NCBI GenBank assembly: GCA_034409055.1 | Contig: DAOUMU010000141.1 | Coordinates: forward strand, 1 to 34,790 | DNA: 34,790 nt | Origin: DAOUMU01 sp034409055 | GTDB taxonomy: Bacteria; Chloroflexota; Anaerolineae; 4572-78; J111 | Direction: 5' to 3' | In this document: positions 1 to 8,495 of the stretch, piece after piece | How the letters are laid out: each line of letters opens with the position of its first letter | Position numbering within the stretch: position 1 is the stretch's first letter | The notes under the pieces: model-generated | Told to the model about the DNA's origin: nothing | The model's input: only the letters and a program-made list of their open reading frames with translations | Databases searched by the model: none | Translations under genes and position numbers: made by a program

Positions 1-23
1 TCATCCCAAAACTTTCGGTGGCG

Positions 24-85
24 TGAAGCGTAAAACGTGAAACGTGAGGATTTATGGCGTAAAAACATCACGTTTCACGCTTCAC
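24..85. repeat. Heptamer-type inverted repeat
   Basis: This stretch is built from short units related to ACGTTTC and its complement. The arms CGTGAAACGTGA (36-47) and TCACGTTTCACG (68-79) are perfect inverted copies separated by a 20-base loop. The same seven-base unit reappears inside the GT39 gene near 13583-13613. No gene is seen in positions 1-160. Confidence 0.7.
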
Positions 86-128
86 GTTTCACGGAGTTGG
101 GACAATTATTTTTTCGGAACTACCTAAA

Positions 129-157
129 TTGCCTTTCGGTCAAAAATAGACTATCCT
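129..157 (+). promoter_or_regulatory. Possible sigma-70 type promoter
   Basis: TTGCCT (129-134) and TATCCT (152-157) are separated by 17 bases, upstream of the fossil receiver fragment and the kinase operon. It lacks the TG extension seen at the better promoters of this window, so support is weak. Confidence 0.3.
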
Positions 158-164
158 GAATTAA

Positions 165-512
165 GTAACAAGACCGCTCCACCTTGATGGCCCCTCGGCT
201 TTGATCGGGGTCTGGACCCAACTCCCGACTCTGATTTTGCTTGACGTCGATATGCCTCAACTGGATGACTATGAGGTGTGCCACCACTTAAAAACAGAAG
301 AACACACCACTAACATCCCGGTCATCTCTATTAGCGCCTCGAATGAGGTTTTCAATAGGGTAAAACGTTTTGTCGCAGGTAACGTGGACTACATCACCAA
401 ACCTTTTCAGGTTGAGGAGTTCTTAGCCAGGGTTGAAACGCATGTGAGCTTGCATACTATGCAACAGCGCCTCGAAGTCCAAAATACCTTGTTACAACGC
501 TGGCTGAAGTGA
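165..512 (+). pseudogene. Truncated response-regulator receiver (fossil)
   Basis: The reading frame encodes the second half of a CheY-like receiver domain. The phospho-acceptor region (LILLDVDMPQ), the Ser switch region (VISIS) and the conserved Lys near the end (YITKPF) are visible. The first beta strand with the acidic Asp pair is missing: the frame is closed by a stop at 162-164, and the DNA further upstream is repeat material. A translation initiating at TTG 201 would not fold as a full receiver. The end of the frame runs into a fragment of a histidine kinase in another frame. I read this as the remnant of a receiver-containing kinase or of a separate regulator, not an active gene. An active short protein cannot be excluded. 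Confidence 0.6.
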
Positions 513-718
513 AAATGCGAATGTCTCCCATTAATATGGAGACGCTGGCCAACTCGGTGTTTCAGGAGTTGACCACACCTGAGGACCGGGAACGGATTGA
601 CTTCCAGTTGGAGTCCCTGTCTCCAGCGGAGGGTGATCCAACCTTGATCCGTCAGGTGTGGGCCAACCTCTTGGTCAACGCTAATCGCTGGACAATAACC
701 CGTTCGATGCCAAACTGA
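488..718 (+). pseudogene. Histidine-kinase fragment (fossil copy)
   Basis: The translation matches the region between the dimerisation domain and the N-box of the large kinase that follows: METLANSVFQELTTPE here against MEDLANSVFHEVTTPE around 7557-7600 there. GDPTLIRQVWANLL likewise matches GDPALIRQVWTNLL. The H-box is absent upstream and the ATPase domain stops just after the N-box start, at 718. The frame differs from the preceding receiver fragment, so the two are joined by a deletion or frameshift. This is a decayed paralogous piece about 7 kb upstream of its intact relative, and it ends only about 30 bp before the start codon of the intact kinase. Confidence 0.7.
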
Positions 719-749
719 CTGAACTGGGTTGGATACAAGGAGTAAAACC

Positions 750-3700
750 ATGACCTCTTCAAAGCAATCCCTGATACTCATTCACGAAAGCAGTAATTCG
801 CTCATTTATTATCAAGCGACTGGTGAGTATGACCGGCCGGTGGTGTTCAAAGTTTTAAATACAAATCATCCAACTGCTCACCAACTCGTCCGTTTCAACA
901 ACGAATACGAATTGACCAAAGATCTGGTGGTTGACGGGGTGCGTAAAGCCATTGCCCAGATCAGAGTAGAGGATAAACCGGCTTTGGTGATGGAGTATAT
1001 TGCCGGGCAGACGCTTAAACAGGCATTTATCGAGCAAAAGCAGTCGTTGATTGATTTTCTTCAGGTGGCTATTCGCATCGCCCAAACCCTGGGCGATGTG
1101 CATCAGCACCATATCATCCACGGGAATATCAACAGTCACAATATTCTGGTCAACCTGGAGACAAAACAAGTCAGAATTATTGATTTCAGCCTCGCCTCAC
1201 GGCTTGACTTGCGCGTGCAGTATTTAGGCAATCCGGAGTGGTTGGCTGGAACCCTGGCCTATATCTCGCCGGAGCAGACCGGCCGGATGAACCGGGTGGT
1301 TGATTATCGCACCGATTTGTACTCGCTGGGGGTGACGTTCTATGAGTTGTTGACCGGCCAACTGCCATTTGATAGTGATGACCCGCTGGCCTTGGTGCAT
1401 GCCCACATAGCCAAAGCGCCCCGGCCAGTTACGGCTTTAAACCCAGATATCCCGCCGACGATCTCTGCTATTGTCATGAAATTGCTGGCCAAGAACGCCG
1501 AAGACCGCTACCAATCGGCCTTTGGCTTGCAGGCAGATTTGGAGCGATGTCTGGCCGCTTTAACAGACCTTCGAGGTTTCGAAAACCTTGAAGGTCTGAG
1601 TTTCGAATTGGGTCAGGATGATTACCCCGGGCATCTTTATATCCCAGAAAAGTTGTATGGACGGTCTGCGGAGATAGCGATCTTGCTGGCTGCGTTTGAC
1701 CGCGTGGCTGCTAGCAGCCAGAAGTTGATACTGGTGGCTGGCTATGCAGGGGTCGGCAAGTCGGCGTTGGTGGCAGAGGTTCACAAACCCATCACCGAGA
1801 AGCGCGGCTATTTCATCGGTGGCAAGTTCGACCAGTATCAACAAAATACACCTTATGTGGCCTTTACCCAGGCTTTCAATCAGTTTGCCGAGCTACTCCT
1901 GACCGAGCGAGAGACAACCTTGCTCATGTGGCGGGAAAGGATATTGACCGCCTTGGACGGCAACGGGGCTGTGTTGACGGAAGTGATGCCCAGTTTGGAG
2001 AACGTGATCGGCCCACAACCGGCCGTGCCCAAGTTGGGCGGGCAAGAGAACCGTAACCGCTTCAATTTAACCTTTCGAAACTTTGTGCAGGCCATCAGCA
2101 CGGCCGAGCATCCCCTCGTCGTGTTCATTGACGACTGGCAGTGGGCCGACCTGGCCTCGTTAGAGTTGTTAAAAGTGTTACTAATGGGCGAGAAGATAAC
2201 CCACCTATTGCTGATCGGAGCTTATCGGGATAACGAAGTGGATCGAGCCCATCCCTTCATGATGACCCTCAGTGACCTGACCGCCGCGGGGACTGCGATG
2301 CAAACCATTGAACTGGGCAACCTGCAACTGGAGGATGTGCGGCAGCTCATTCAAGAGAGTCTGGCTTGTTCAACGGCTGATAGTCAAGCCTTAGCCGAAT
2401 TGGTTTACACCAAGACGCAAGGTAACGCCTTTTTCACCCACCAATTTTTGCAGAATTTGTATGAAGAGGGTTGGCTTCGCTTCGATTTCGATGCCCGCCG
2501 CTGGACGTGGGATATAGCGCAGATTAAGGCCCAAAATATTACCGATAACGTGGTTGACCTGATGGCCGGGAAGATCAAGAAACTCTCCCCGGAAACCGCC
2601 GATTTATTACAGTTGGCTGCCTGCATGGGGAACGAGTTTGACCTGCAGACCCTGGCGCTGATAGGCCAGATGAGTGAGCCAACCACGCTGGCCAGGTTAG
2701 CGGAAGCCCTGACTCAGGGTTTAGTCATCCCTCTGGATGACTATTATAAACTGCCTGACGCGGCTGCCCAGGCCCGCTTTAGCTTTCTGCACGACCGGGT
2801 GCAGCAAGCCGCCTATGCCCAAATTTCCGCTCCAGAGCAACAAGCCGTCCATTTAGAGATTGGCCGGCTTTTGTTGGCCAACACCCCGGCCGCCGAGCTG
2901 GAGCAGCGGGTCTTTGATATCGTGCAGCACTATAATCAAGCCGGCGCGCTCGTCACGGATGAAACCGAACGGCTGCGCTTGGCCGAGTTGAATATGAAGG
3001 CAGCCGACCTGGCCTATGGGGCAGCGGCGTTTCGCTCGGCGCAAGCCTATCTGGAAGCCGCCTTAGCCTTGATGCCGACTGATGCCTGGGCCAGCCGGTA
3101 TGATCGGATGCTAAAGCTTCATTCGCAGTTAGCCACCCTTTTCTCCCTCACGGGCGATACCGAACAATTGGAACGAGTTTTTCAAATCACCGAAGCCCAG
3201 GCTCACGCCATGGCCGATACCGCCCAGGTGAAGCAAGCCAAAATTCAGGGTTTGCTCTATCGCGGCAACTTTACCGAAGCGATCGAGTTAGGCTTAACCT
3301 TTGTTCAAGCTATGGGGATTCCGGTCAATCGGCATCCCTCCCCTGAAGAAGCCTTCAACTACTTACGCGAGACGGCTGAATGGTTAACCCCAGCCCGGAT
3401 CGAAACGCTGCGCCATCTCCCTGAGGCCCCGGCTGAGGTCGGGTTGATTCTGGAAGTCGCTTTAGTCATCAATGGCCCAACATATAATTCGAATATGTAT
3501 CTCCACGTAATGTTCGTATCCCAGATCGCCAGACTATGCATCGAACAGGGCTTGACTCCTTGGGCGCCAGTGACTCTCATGACTTTTACCTCAAATCTCT
3601 GTTTCGCCCTGCACGATATCCCCAAAGCGCGTCTTCTGGCGGATAAAACAATGCAATTATTTGAAGAACGATATCGTGCGGATAATCCCATCTCCCCGCT

Positions 3701-6700
3701 GAGCGTGCTCATGGGTGGGTTTATCGTGCATCGGTATGACCATCTGAAACACACCCTGCCCATCTTCGTCGAGGGCGTGCAAAAGGGCTTGACTACAGGC
3801 ACGTTTCAGTTCGTCGGCTATTGTGCCTGGTGGCAGGTCTGGCATCATTTGTTTTTAGGAGGCCCGTTGACCGAAGCGGAAGCGGTCAGCCAACAGGCGG
3901 AAGAGACGTGTCAAAAAATTCAATTGGGACGGATGAAGGATTGGTGTTTCCTGATTCATCAAGCCATCCTTAACCTGCAGGGCAAAAGTGAGGTCCCCTG
4001 GATACTTAAGGGAGATGTCTATGACGAACAGGAAAAACTGGCTTTGGCCTTCCAGCTTAACGACCTGGCCGATGTGTTTCGGATTTTCTTCTACAAAGCC
4101 TGGCTGCACTATTTGTTTGACCAACCGCAGGTGGCGGTCAATTTCTTCCAAGAAACTGAATCTTATGCGCTCTATGGGAGCGGCACCTATCTGATGCCCC
4201 TGTTTTATTTCTATGACACCCTGGCCCAGGCCGCGCTGGCTAACCTACAGGCTGCCGATGAGCATCCCCAAATTCTGGAGCGAATCAACCGCAACCTGGC
4301 AGAATTCGACGTATGGGTGCGCTTTGCGCCGATGAATCACCAGCATAAAAAAGATCTGATGGAGGCCGAAAAAGCTCGCCTCGAGGGCCGCTATTGGCAG
4401 GCGGCGACCTGCTACGAAAGGGCTATCCAGGGGGCCAAAGAAAATGAATTTCTGCACGAAGAGGCTCTGGCCTACGAACGCGCGGCCGATTTCTATCTCT
4501 CCCACGGCATGGAAGAGATCGCTCGTCTCTACATGACGAGAGCTTATGAGGGCTATGGCCGCTGGCAGGCCTGGGCCAAGGTGCAAGACTTGGAGAAACG
4601 TTATCCTCGCTGGCTGGCGAAATCGGCGCATATCTCTGCCCAAGAGGGCACCGCCGAGCATGAAGGGGGATGGGGCAGTTTGGACCTAAAGTCGGTCATG
4701 AAGGCCTCCCAGGCTATTTCCGGCCAGATTGTCCTGGACGAGTTGCTAAAAAAGCTGATGGAAATCGTCATCGAGAATGCCGGCGCGCAGCGGGGTTGTC
4801 TCATCCTGGAGAAAGACGGAAAATGGGTCATTGAAGCGGAGGGAACCGCAGATTTAAAGGACATGACAACGTTGCAGGCGATTGAAATCGAGGAGAGCGA
4901 TGCGGTCTGCCCGTCAATCGTTCGCTACGTCGTCCGCAGCCACGAAAGCATCGTTCTAGATGATGCTGCTCAAAAAGGCCCTTTCGTTGGCGATCCCTAC
5001 GTGAAACGAAACCAGACCAAATCGGTTCTCTGCATACCATTGCTCAACCGGGGGAGATTGAGCGGGATTCTTTACCTGGAAAACAACCTGGCCGCCGACA
5101 CCTTTACCCCCGAAAGAATTGAAGTGTTGGAAGTGCTGGCGGGACAGGCCGCCATTGCCCTGGAGAATGCCAGGCTGTATCAACAGGCGCAACAGGAAAT
5201 CGCGGAACGGAAGCTGGCCGAGGCAGCACTGCGGGAGAGCGAGCAACGCTTCAGGACGATCTTCGATTCGGTCAACGACGCCATTTTCGTCCACGATCCG
5301 GTCACTGGCGATATTCTCGATGTCAACGCCAGGATGGGCATAATGTATGGCTACACGCGCGAAGAGGCTCTTCAAATCAAGGTCGAAGACCTGAGCTCAG
5401 GCGAGCCGCCCTACACCCAAAAAGATGCTCTTGCCTGGATGAAAAAGGCAGCCACGGGGGAGCCGCAGCTCTTTGAGTGGAGGGCGAAGGATAAGGACGG
5501 CCGCCTGTTCTGGGTTGAAGTGAATATGAGACGGGCTGTCATTGGTGGCCAGGAGCGGTTGCTTGTTGCAGTGCGTGACATGACGGAGCGCAAGCAGATT
5601 GAGGAAGCGCTGCGGGAGAACGAGGCGCGCTACCGGGCTGTAATCGAAAGCCAGGTCGACTTAATCAGCCGATACCTGCCAGATACCACGCTGACGTTTG
5701 TCAACGACGCTTATTGTCAGTTTTATGGCAAAACCCGCGAAGAATTGATTGGACAGAGTTATCTGTTTATGATCGCGCCTGAATTCCGTGATCTCGTCCG
5801 GCAAGAAACTGAAAACTTGGCGAAGAACCCCAGACCGTTAGTAGGCGAGTATCTGAATTACAGGCATGATGGCAAAGAGTGTTGGATCCAATGGGTCGTC
5901 CAATGTATTAGCGATGAAAATGGTCGAGTTGTCGAGCTACAGGCTGTAGGCCGCGACATTACCGAGCGCAAACAGGCGGAGGAGGCGTTACGCGAGAGCG
6001 CAGAACAATACCGCATCATCACGAGCACCTCAATGGATGGCTTTGCGATAGTGGATGTAACCGGACACCTTCTGGATGTGAATGAGGCCTATAGCCGCAT
6101 GATAGGGTACAGCCGCGACGAACTGCTCAAGATGTCCGTATCGGATATCGAAACCATAGCGACACCAGAAGAGATCCAGACACAACACCAAAAGACCATG
6201 GCCGGCCCGCAGATCTTCGAGTCTCGCCATCGCCGCAAAGACGGGCGCATCATTGACGTTGATGTCAGCATGACCTTCATGCACCAGTCGGGTCAGATCT
6301 TGGTCTTTCTGCGCGACATCACCGAACGCAAGCGAGCCGAGGCGCAACTCGAACGTAACCTGCACGAAACCCGCGTGCGCTTCGAGGTCAGCCAGGCCCT
6401 GGCTGGCGCGGAGACCGAGGACGAGGTGCTGGACGTGCTGATTCAACAGGCCGGTCTCTATCCCCAGGCGTGCGTGACCATCCTTACTTTCGACCGGACG
6501 GGAAGCGAACTTGCTATCATCCTGGGCCGCGCCGATTCCTTTGAGAGCGGTGTGGCGACCCTGGTGCCTATTGGAACGCGCATTCCGGTTTCGCGCTACC
6601 CGGGGTTCAACATCTTCCTTTCGGCCAACCGCATGTTTGTCTCGGATGATGTCTTTGCCGACGAACGAGCAGAACCCGCCGGCCGCGAGATAATTCGCCA

Positions 6701-7997
6701 GAGTGGAGCGACCAGTCTCGCAGGTTTTCCACTCAAAGTCGGGAACGAGCCGATGGGTTATATCATAGTTTTGGCCAAGTCCGCCGGCTACTTTGACGAG
6801 GAAAAACAGCACCTCTACCAGACGCTGGCCGAACAGGGGGCGGTGGCGCTGCACGCTGCCCGCTTGCGAGAGACGATCCGCGAGTCGCAGCAGCGACTAT
6901 CCTTGCTTGTGCAGCAATCGCCGCTGGCCGTCATCGAATGGAACATGGACTTTGAGGTCGTCTTGTGGAACCCTGCCGCCGAACGGATTTTTGGCTACAC
7001 CCACGAAGAAGCGCTGGGGCGCCACGCCAGCCTCATCGTGCCCGAACAAGCGCGACCTCTGGTCGACCAGGTCTGGCAAGCCCTGCTGGCGCAAAAGGGC
7101 GGTACATACAGCACTAACAAGAACCTGACCAAGGATGGACACACCATCACCTGCGAGTGGTTCAACGCTCCGCTCGTCGGCGCGGACGGCCAGGTCATCG
7201 GCGTCGCTTCGCTCGTGCAAGACATTACCCAACGCAAGCGAGCCGAAGAAGAAATACACCGACTGAACGAGGAACTTGAACAACGAGTAGCCGAACGCAC
7301 CGCCCAATTGGCAGCCGCGAACAAGGAACTAGAAGCGTTCTCCTACTCCGTCTCGCACGACCTGCGGGCTCCGTTGCGGGCCATTGACGGCTACACCTGC
7401 ATCCTGGAGGAAGATTACGAATCTAACCTGGATGCCGAGGGCCAGCGGGTCTGTGCGGTCATCCGTGGTCAAACCCGGCGGATGGGCGAGCTGATTGACG
7501 ACTTGCTGACCTTCTCCCGCCTCGGTCGGGCTGAAATGCGGATTTCTGCGATCGACATGGAGGACCTGGCCAACTCGGTCTTCCATGAAGTAACCACCCC
7601 AGAAGTGCGGGAACGGATTGATTTCCAATTGGAATCCCTGCCTCCGGTGGTAGGCGATCCAGCCTTAATTCGCCAGGTATGGACCAACCTGCTTTCCAAC
7701 GCGGTCAAGTTCTCCGCCAAACGAACACAAGCGGTTATCGAAGTGGGCTGTAACCAGGAAGTCGCTGATAATATCTACTTTGTCCGTGACAATGGCGCCG
7801 GTTTTGAGATGCAGTATGCCGACAAGCTCTTTGGGGTATTTCAGCGTCTGCACAGCGAACGGGAATTCGAAGGCACCGGGGTTGGCCTGGCCATCGTCCA
7901 ACGGATCATCCATCGCCACGGCGGACGGGTCTGGGCTGAAAGCGAGGTTGATCGAGGCGCAATATTTTACTTTACGTTACCTCGAAAAGGAGACTAA
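750..7997 (+). CDS. Giant hybrid Ser/Thr-His sensor kinase (HstK type)
   Basis: A 2,415-residue cytoplasmic multi-sensor kinase; I see no membrane segment. Domains by residue: Ser/Thr kinase 1-270; AAA_16 ATPase about 302-560 with Walker A GYAGVGKS (Lys337); long helical, TPR-like region to about 1290; GAF 1320-1470; three PAS 1490-1860; GAF 1870-2040; PAS 2045-2160; coiled coil; HisKA with SVSHDLRAPL (His2203); HATPase with N-box (LLSNAVKF), DNGAGF and GTGVGLAI. It lacks a receiver of its own; the next gene, 2 bp downstream, supplies one. The start was set at ATG 750 because AAGGAG (737-742) lies 7 bp upstream; a TTG at 729 would overlap that site. Oddity: the Ser/Thr kinase keeps the VAIK lysine (Lys34), but the HRD Asp is Asn126 and DFG is DFS (145-147). 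The phosphotransfer family is certain; the signals are unknown. Confidence 0.93.
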   Translation: MTSSKQSLILIHESSNSLIYYQATGEYDRPVVFKVLNTNHPTAHQLVRFNNEYELTKDLVVDGVRKAIAQIRVEDKPALVMEYIAGQTLKQAFIEQKQSLIDFLQVAIRIAQTLGDVHQHHIIHGNINSHNILVNLETKQVRIIDFSLASRLDLRVQYLGNPEWLAGTLAYISPEQTGRMNRVVDYRTDLYSLGVTFYELLTGQLPFDSDDPLALVHAHIAKAPRPVTALNPDIPPTISAIVMKLLAKNAEDRYQSAFGLQADLERCLAALTDLRGFENLEGLSFELGQDDYPGHLYIPEKLYGRSAEIAILLAAFDRVAASSQKLILVAGYAGVGKSALVAEVHKPITEKRGYFIGGKFDQYQQNTPYVAFTQAFNQFAELLLTERETTLLMWRERILTALDGNGAVLTEVMPSLENVIGPQPAVPKLGGQENRNRFNLTFRNFVQAISTAEHPLVVFIDDWQWADLASLELLKVLLMGEKITHLLLIGAYRDNEVDRAHPFMMTLSDLTAAGTAMQTIELGNLQLEDVRQLIQESLACSTADSQALAELVYTKTQGNAFFTHQFLQNLYEEGWLRFDFDARRWTWDIAQIKAQNITDNVVDLMAGKIKKLSPETADLLQLAACMGNEFDLQTLALIGQMSEPTTLARLAEALTQGLVIPLDDYYKLPDAAAQARFSFLHDRVQQAAYAQISAPEQQAVHLEIGRLLLANTPAAELEQRVFDIVQHYNQAGALVTDETERLRLAELNMKAADLAYGAAAFRSAQAYLEAALALMPTDAWASRYDRMLKLHSQLATLFSLTGDTEQLERVFQITEAQAHAMADTAQVKQAKIQGLLYRGNFTEAIELGLTFVQAMGIPVNRHPSPEEAFNYLRETAEWLTPARIETLRHLPEAPAEVGLILEVALVINGPTYNSNMYLHVMFVSQIARLCIEQGLTPWAPVTLMTFTSNLCFALHDIPKARLLADKTMQLFEERYRADNPISPLSVLMGGFIVHRYDHLKHTLPIFVEGVQKGLTTGTFQFVGYCAWWQVWHHLFLGGPLTEAEAVSQQAEETCQKIQLGRMKDWCFLIHQAILNLQGKSEVPWILKGDVYDEQEKLALAFQLNDLADVFRIFFYKAWLHYLFDQPQVAVNFFQETESYALYGSGTYLMPLFYFYDTLAQAALANLQAADEHPQILERINRNLAEFDVWVRFAPMNHQHKKDLMEAEKARLEGRYWQAATCYERAIQGAKENEFLHEEALAYERAADFYLSHGMEEIARLYMTRAYEGYGRWQAWAKVQDLEKRYPRWLAKSAHISAQEGTAEHEGGWGSLDLKSVMKASQAISGQIVLDELLKKLMEIVIENAGAQRGCLILEKDGKWVIEAEGTADLKDMTTLQAIEIEESDAVCPSIVRYVVRSHESIVLDDAAQKGPFVGDPYVKRNQTKSVLCIPLLNRGRLSGILYLENNLAADTFTPERIEVLEVLAGQAAIALENARLYQQAQQEIAERKLAEAALRESEQRFRTIFDSVNDAIFVHDPVTGDILDVNARMGIMYGYTREEALQIKVEDLSSGEPPYTQKDALAWMKKAATGEPQLFEWRAKDKDGRLFWVEVNMRRAVIGGQERLLVAVRDMTERKQIEEALRENEARYRAVIESQVDLISRYLPDTTLTFVNDAYCQFYGKTREELIGQSYLFMIAPEFRDLVRQETENLAKNPRPLVGEYLNYRHDGKECWIQWVVQCISDENGRVVELQAVGRDITERKQAEEALRESAEQYRIITSTSMDGFAIVDVTGHLLDVNEAYSRMIGYSRDELLKMSVSDIETIATPEEIQTQHQKTMAGPQIFESRHRRKDGRIIDVDVSMTFMHQSGQILVFLRDITERKRAEAQLERNLHETRVRFEVSQALAGAETEDEVLDVLIQQAGLYPQACVTILTFDRTGSELAIILGRADSFESGVATLVPIGTRIPVSRYPGFNIFLSANRMFVSDDVFADERAEPAGREIIRQSGATSLAGFPLKVGNEPMGYIIVLAKSAGYFDEEKQHLYQTLAEQGAVALHAARLRETIRESQQRLSLLVQQSPLAVIEWNMDFEVVLWNPAAERIFGYTHEEALGRHASLIVPEQARPLVDQVWQALLAQKGGTYSTNKNLTKDGHTITCEWFNAPLVGADGQVIGVASLVQDITQRKRAEEEIHRLNEELEQRVAERTAQLAAANKELEAFSYSVSHDLRAPLRAIDGYTCILEEDYESNLDAEGQRVCAVIRGQTRRMGELIDDLLTFSRLGRAEMRISAIDMEDLANSVFHEVTTPEVRERIDFQLESLPPVVGDPALIRQVWTNLLSNAVKFSAKRTQAVIEVGCNQEVADNIYFVRDNGAGFEMQYADKLFGVFQRLHSEREFEGTGVGLAIVQRIIHRHGGRVWAESEVDRGAIFYFTLPRKGD

Positions 7998-7999
7998 TA

Positions 8000-8443
8000 G
8001 TGAGTCATCTGGACCCAATAGACATTTTGCTGGTAGAGGATAACCCTCACGACGCCGAGTTGACCATCCGGGCGCTGAAGAAACGCAACCTGGCCAACCG
8101 GCTGTTTGTGGTGGAGGATGGGGCGGAAGCGCTGGATTTCATCTTCTGCCGGGGCCGGTACGCCGAGCGGAAGCTGACCCATCCCCCGAAGGTGGTTTTG
8201 CTCGACGTGAAATTACCCAAGCTGAACGGACTGGAAGTGCTGCGCGAGATCAAAGCCGACAAACGAACTCGTCCAATCCCGGTGGTGATGGTTACTTCTT
8301 CCCGCGAAGACCCGGACATCAAGACTGCTTATGACCTGGAGGCCAACAGCTATGTGGTCAAGCCGGTGGAGTTCGACGCGTTTATGGAAGTCATGAGCCA
8401 TCTTGGCTTCTACTGGTTGCTGGTGAACGAGGCTCCTGGATGA
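8000..8443 (+). CDS. Stand-alone CheY-like response regulator
   Basis: A 147-residue single receiver domain with no output domain. The acidic pair sits in LLVEDNP, the phospho-acceptor is Asp69 in LLDVKLP, the switch Thr is in MVTSS and the Lys is in VVKPVEF. The sequence style (DAELTIRALKK near the start, EDPDIKTAYDL later) resembles the Rcp1-like partner receivers of bacteriophytochromes and large sensor kinases. GTG 8000 is the start: AAAGGAG (7986-7992) precedes it, and the stop of the giant kinase is only 2 bp upstream, so the genes are translationally linked. It most likely accepts phosphate from that kinase, or relays between the two flanking kinases. The family is clear; the partner is inferred from position. 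Confidence 0.93.
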   Translation: MSHLDPIDILLVEDNPHDAELTIRALKKRNLANRLFVVEDGAEALDFIFCRGRYAERKLTHPPKVVLLDVKLPKLNGLEVLREIKADKRTRPIPVVMVTSSREDPDIKTAYDLEANSYVVKPVEFDAFMEVMSHLGFYWLLVNEAPG

Positions 8444-8495
8444 TAGTTGAAACCGGCCCAACGCCCGATAAGGCACCGGATAAAGGAGGTAATCT

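Noticed and set aside
6030..6854. 274-codon ORF on the minus strand
   Set aside because: It is antisense to the third PAS and second GAF regions of the giant kinase, shows no family motif and is a product of the codon bias of that gene.
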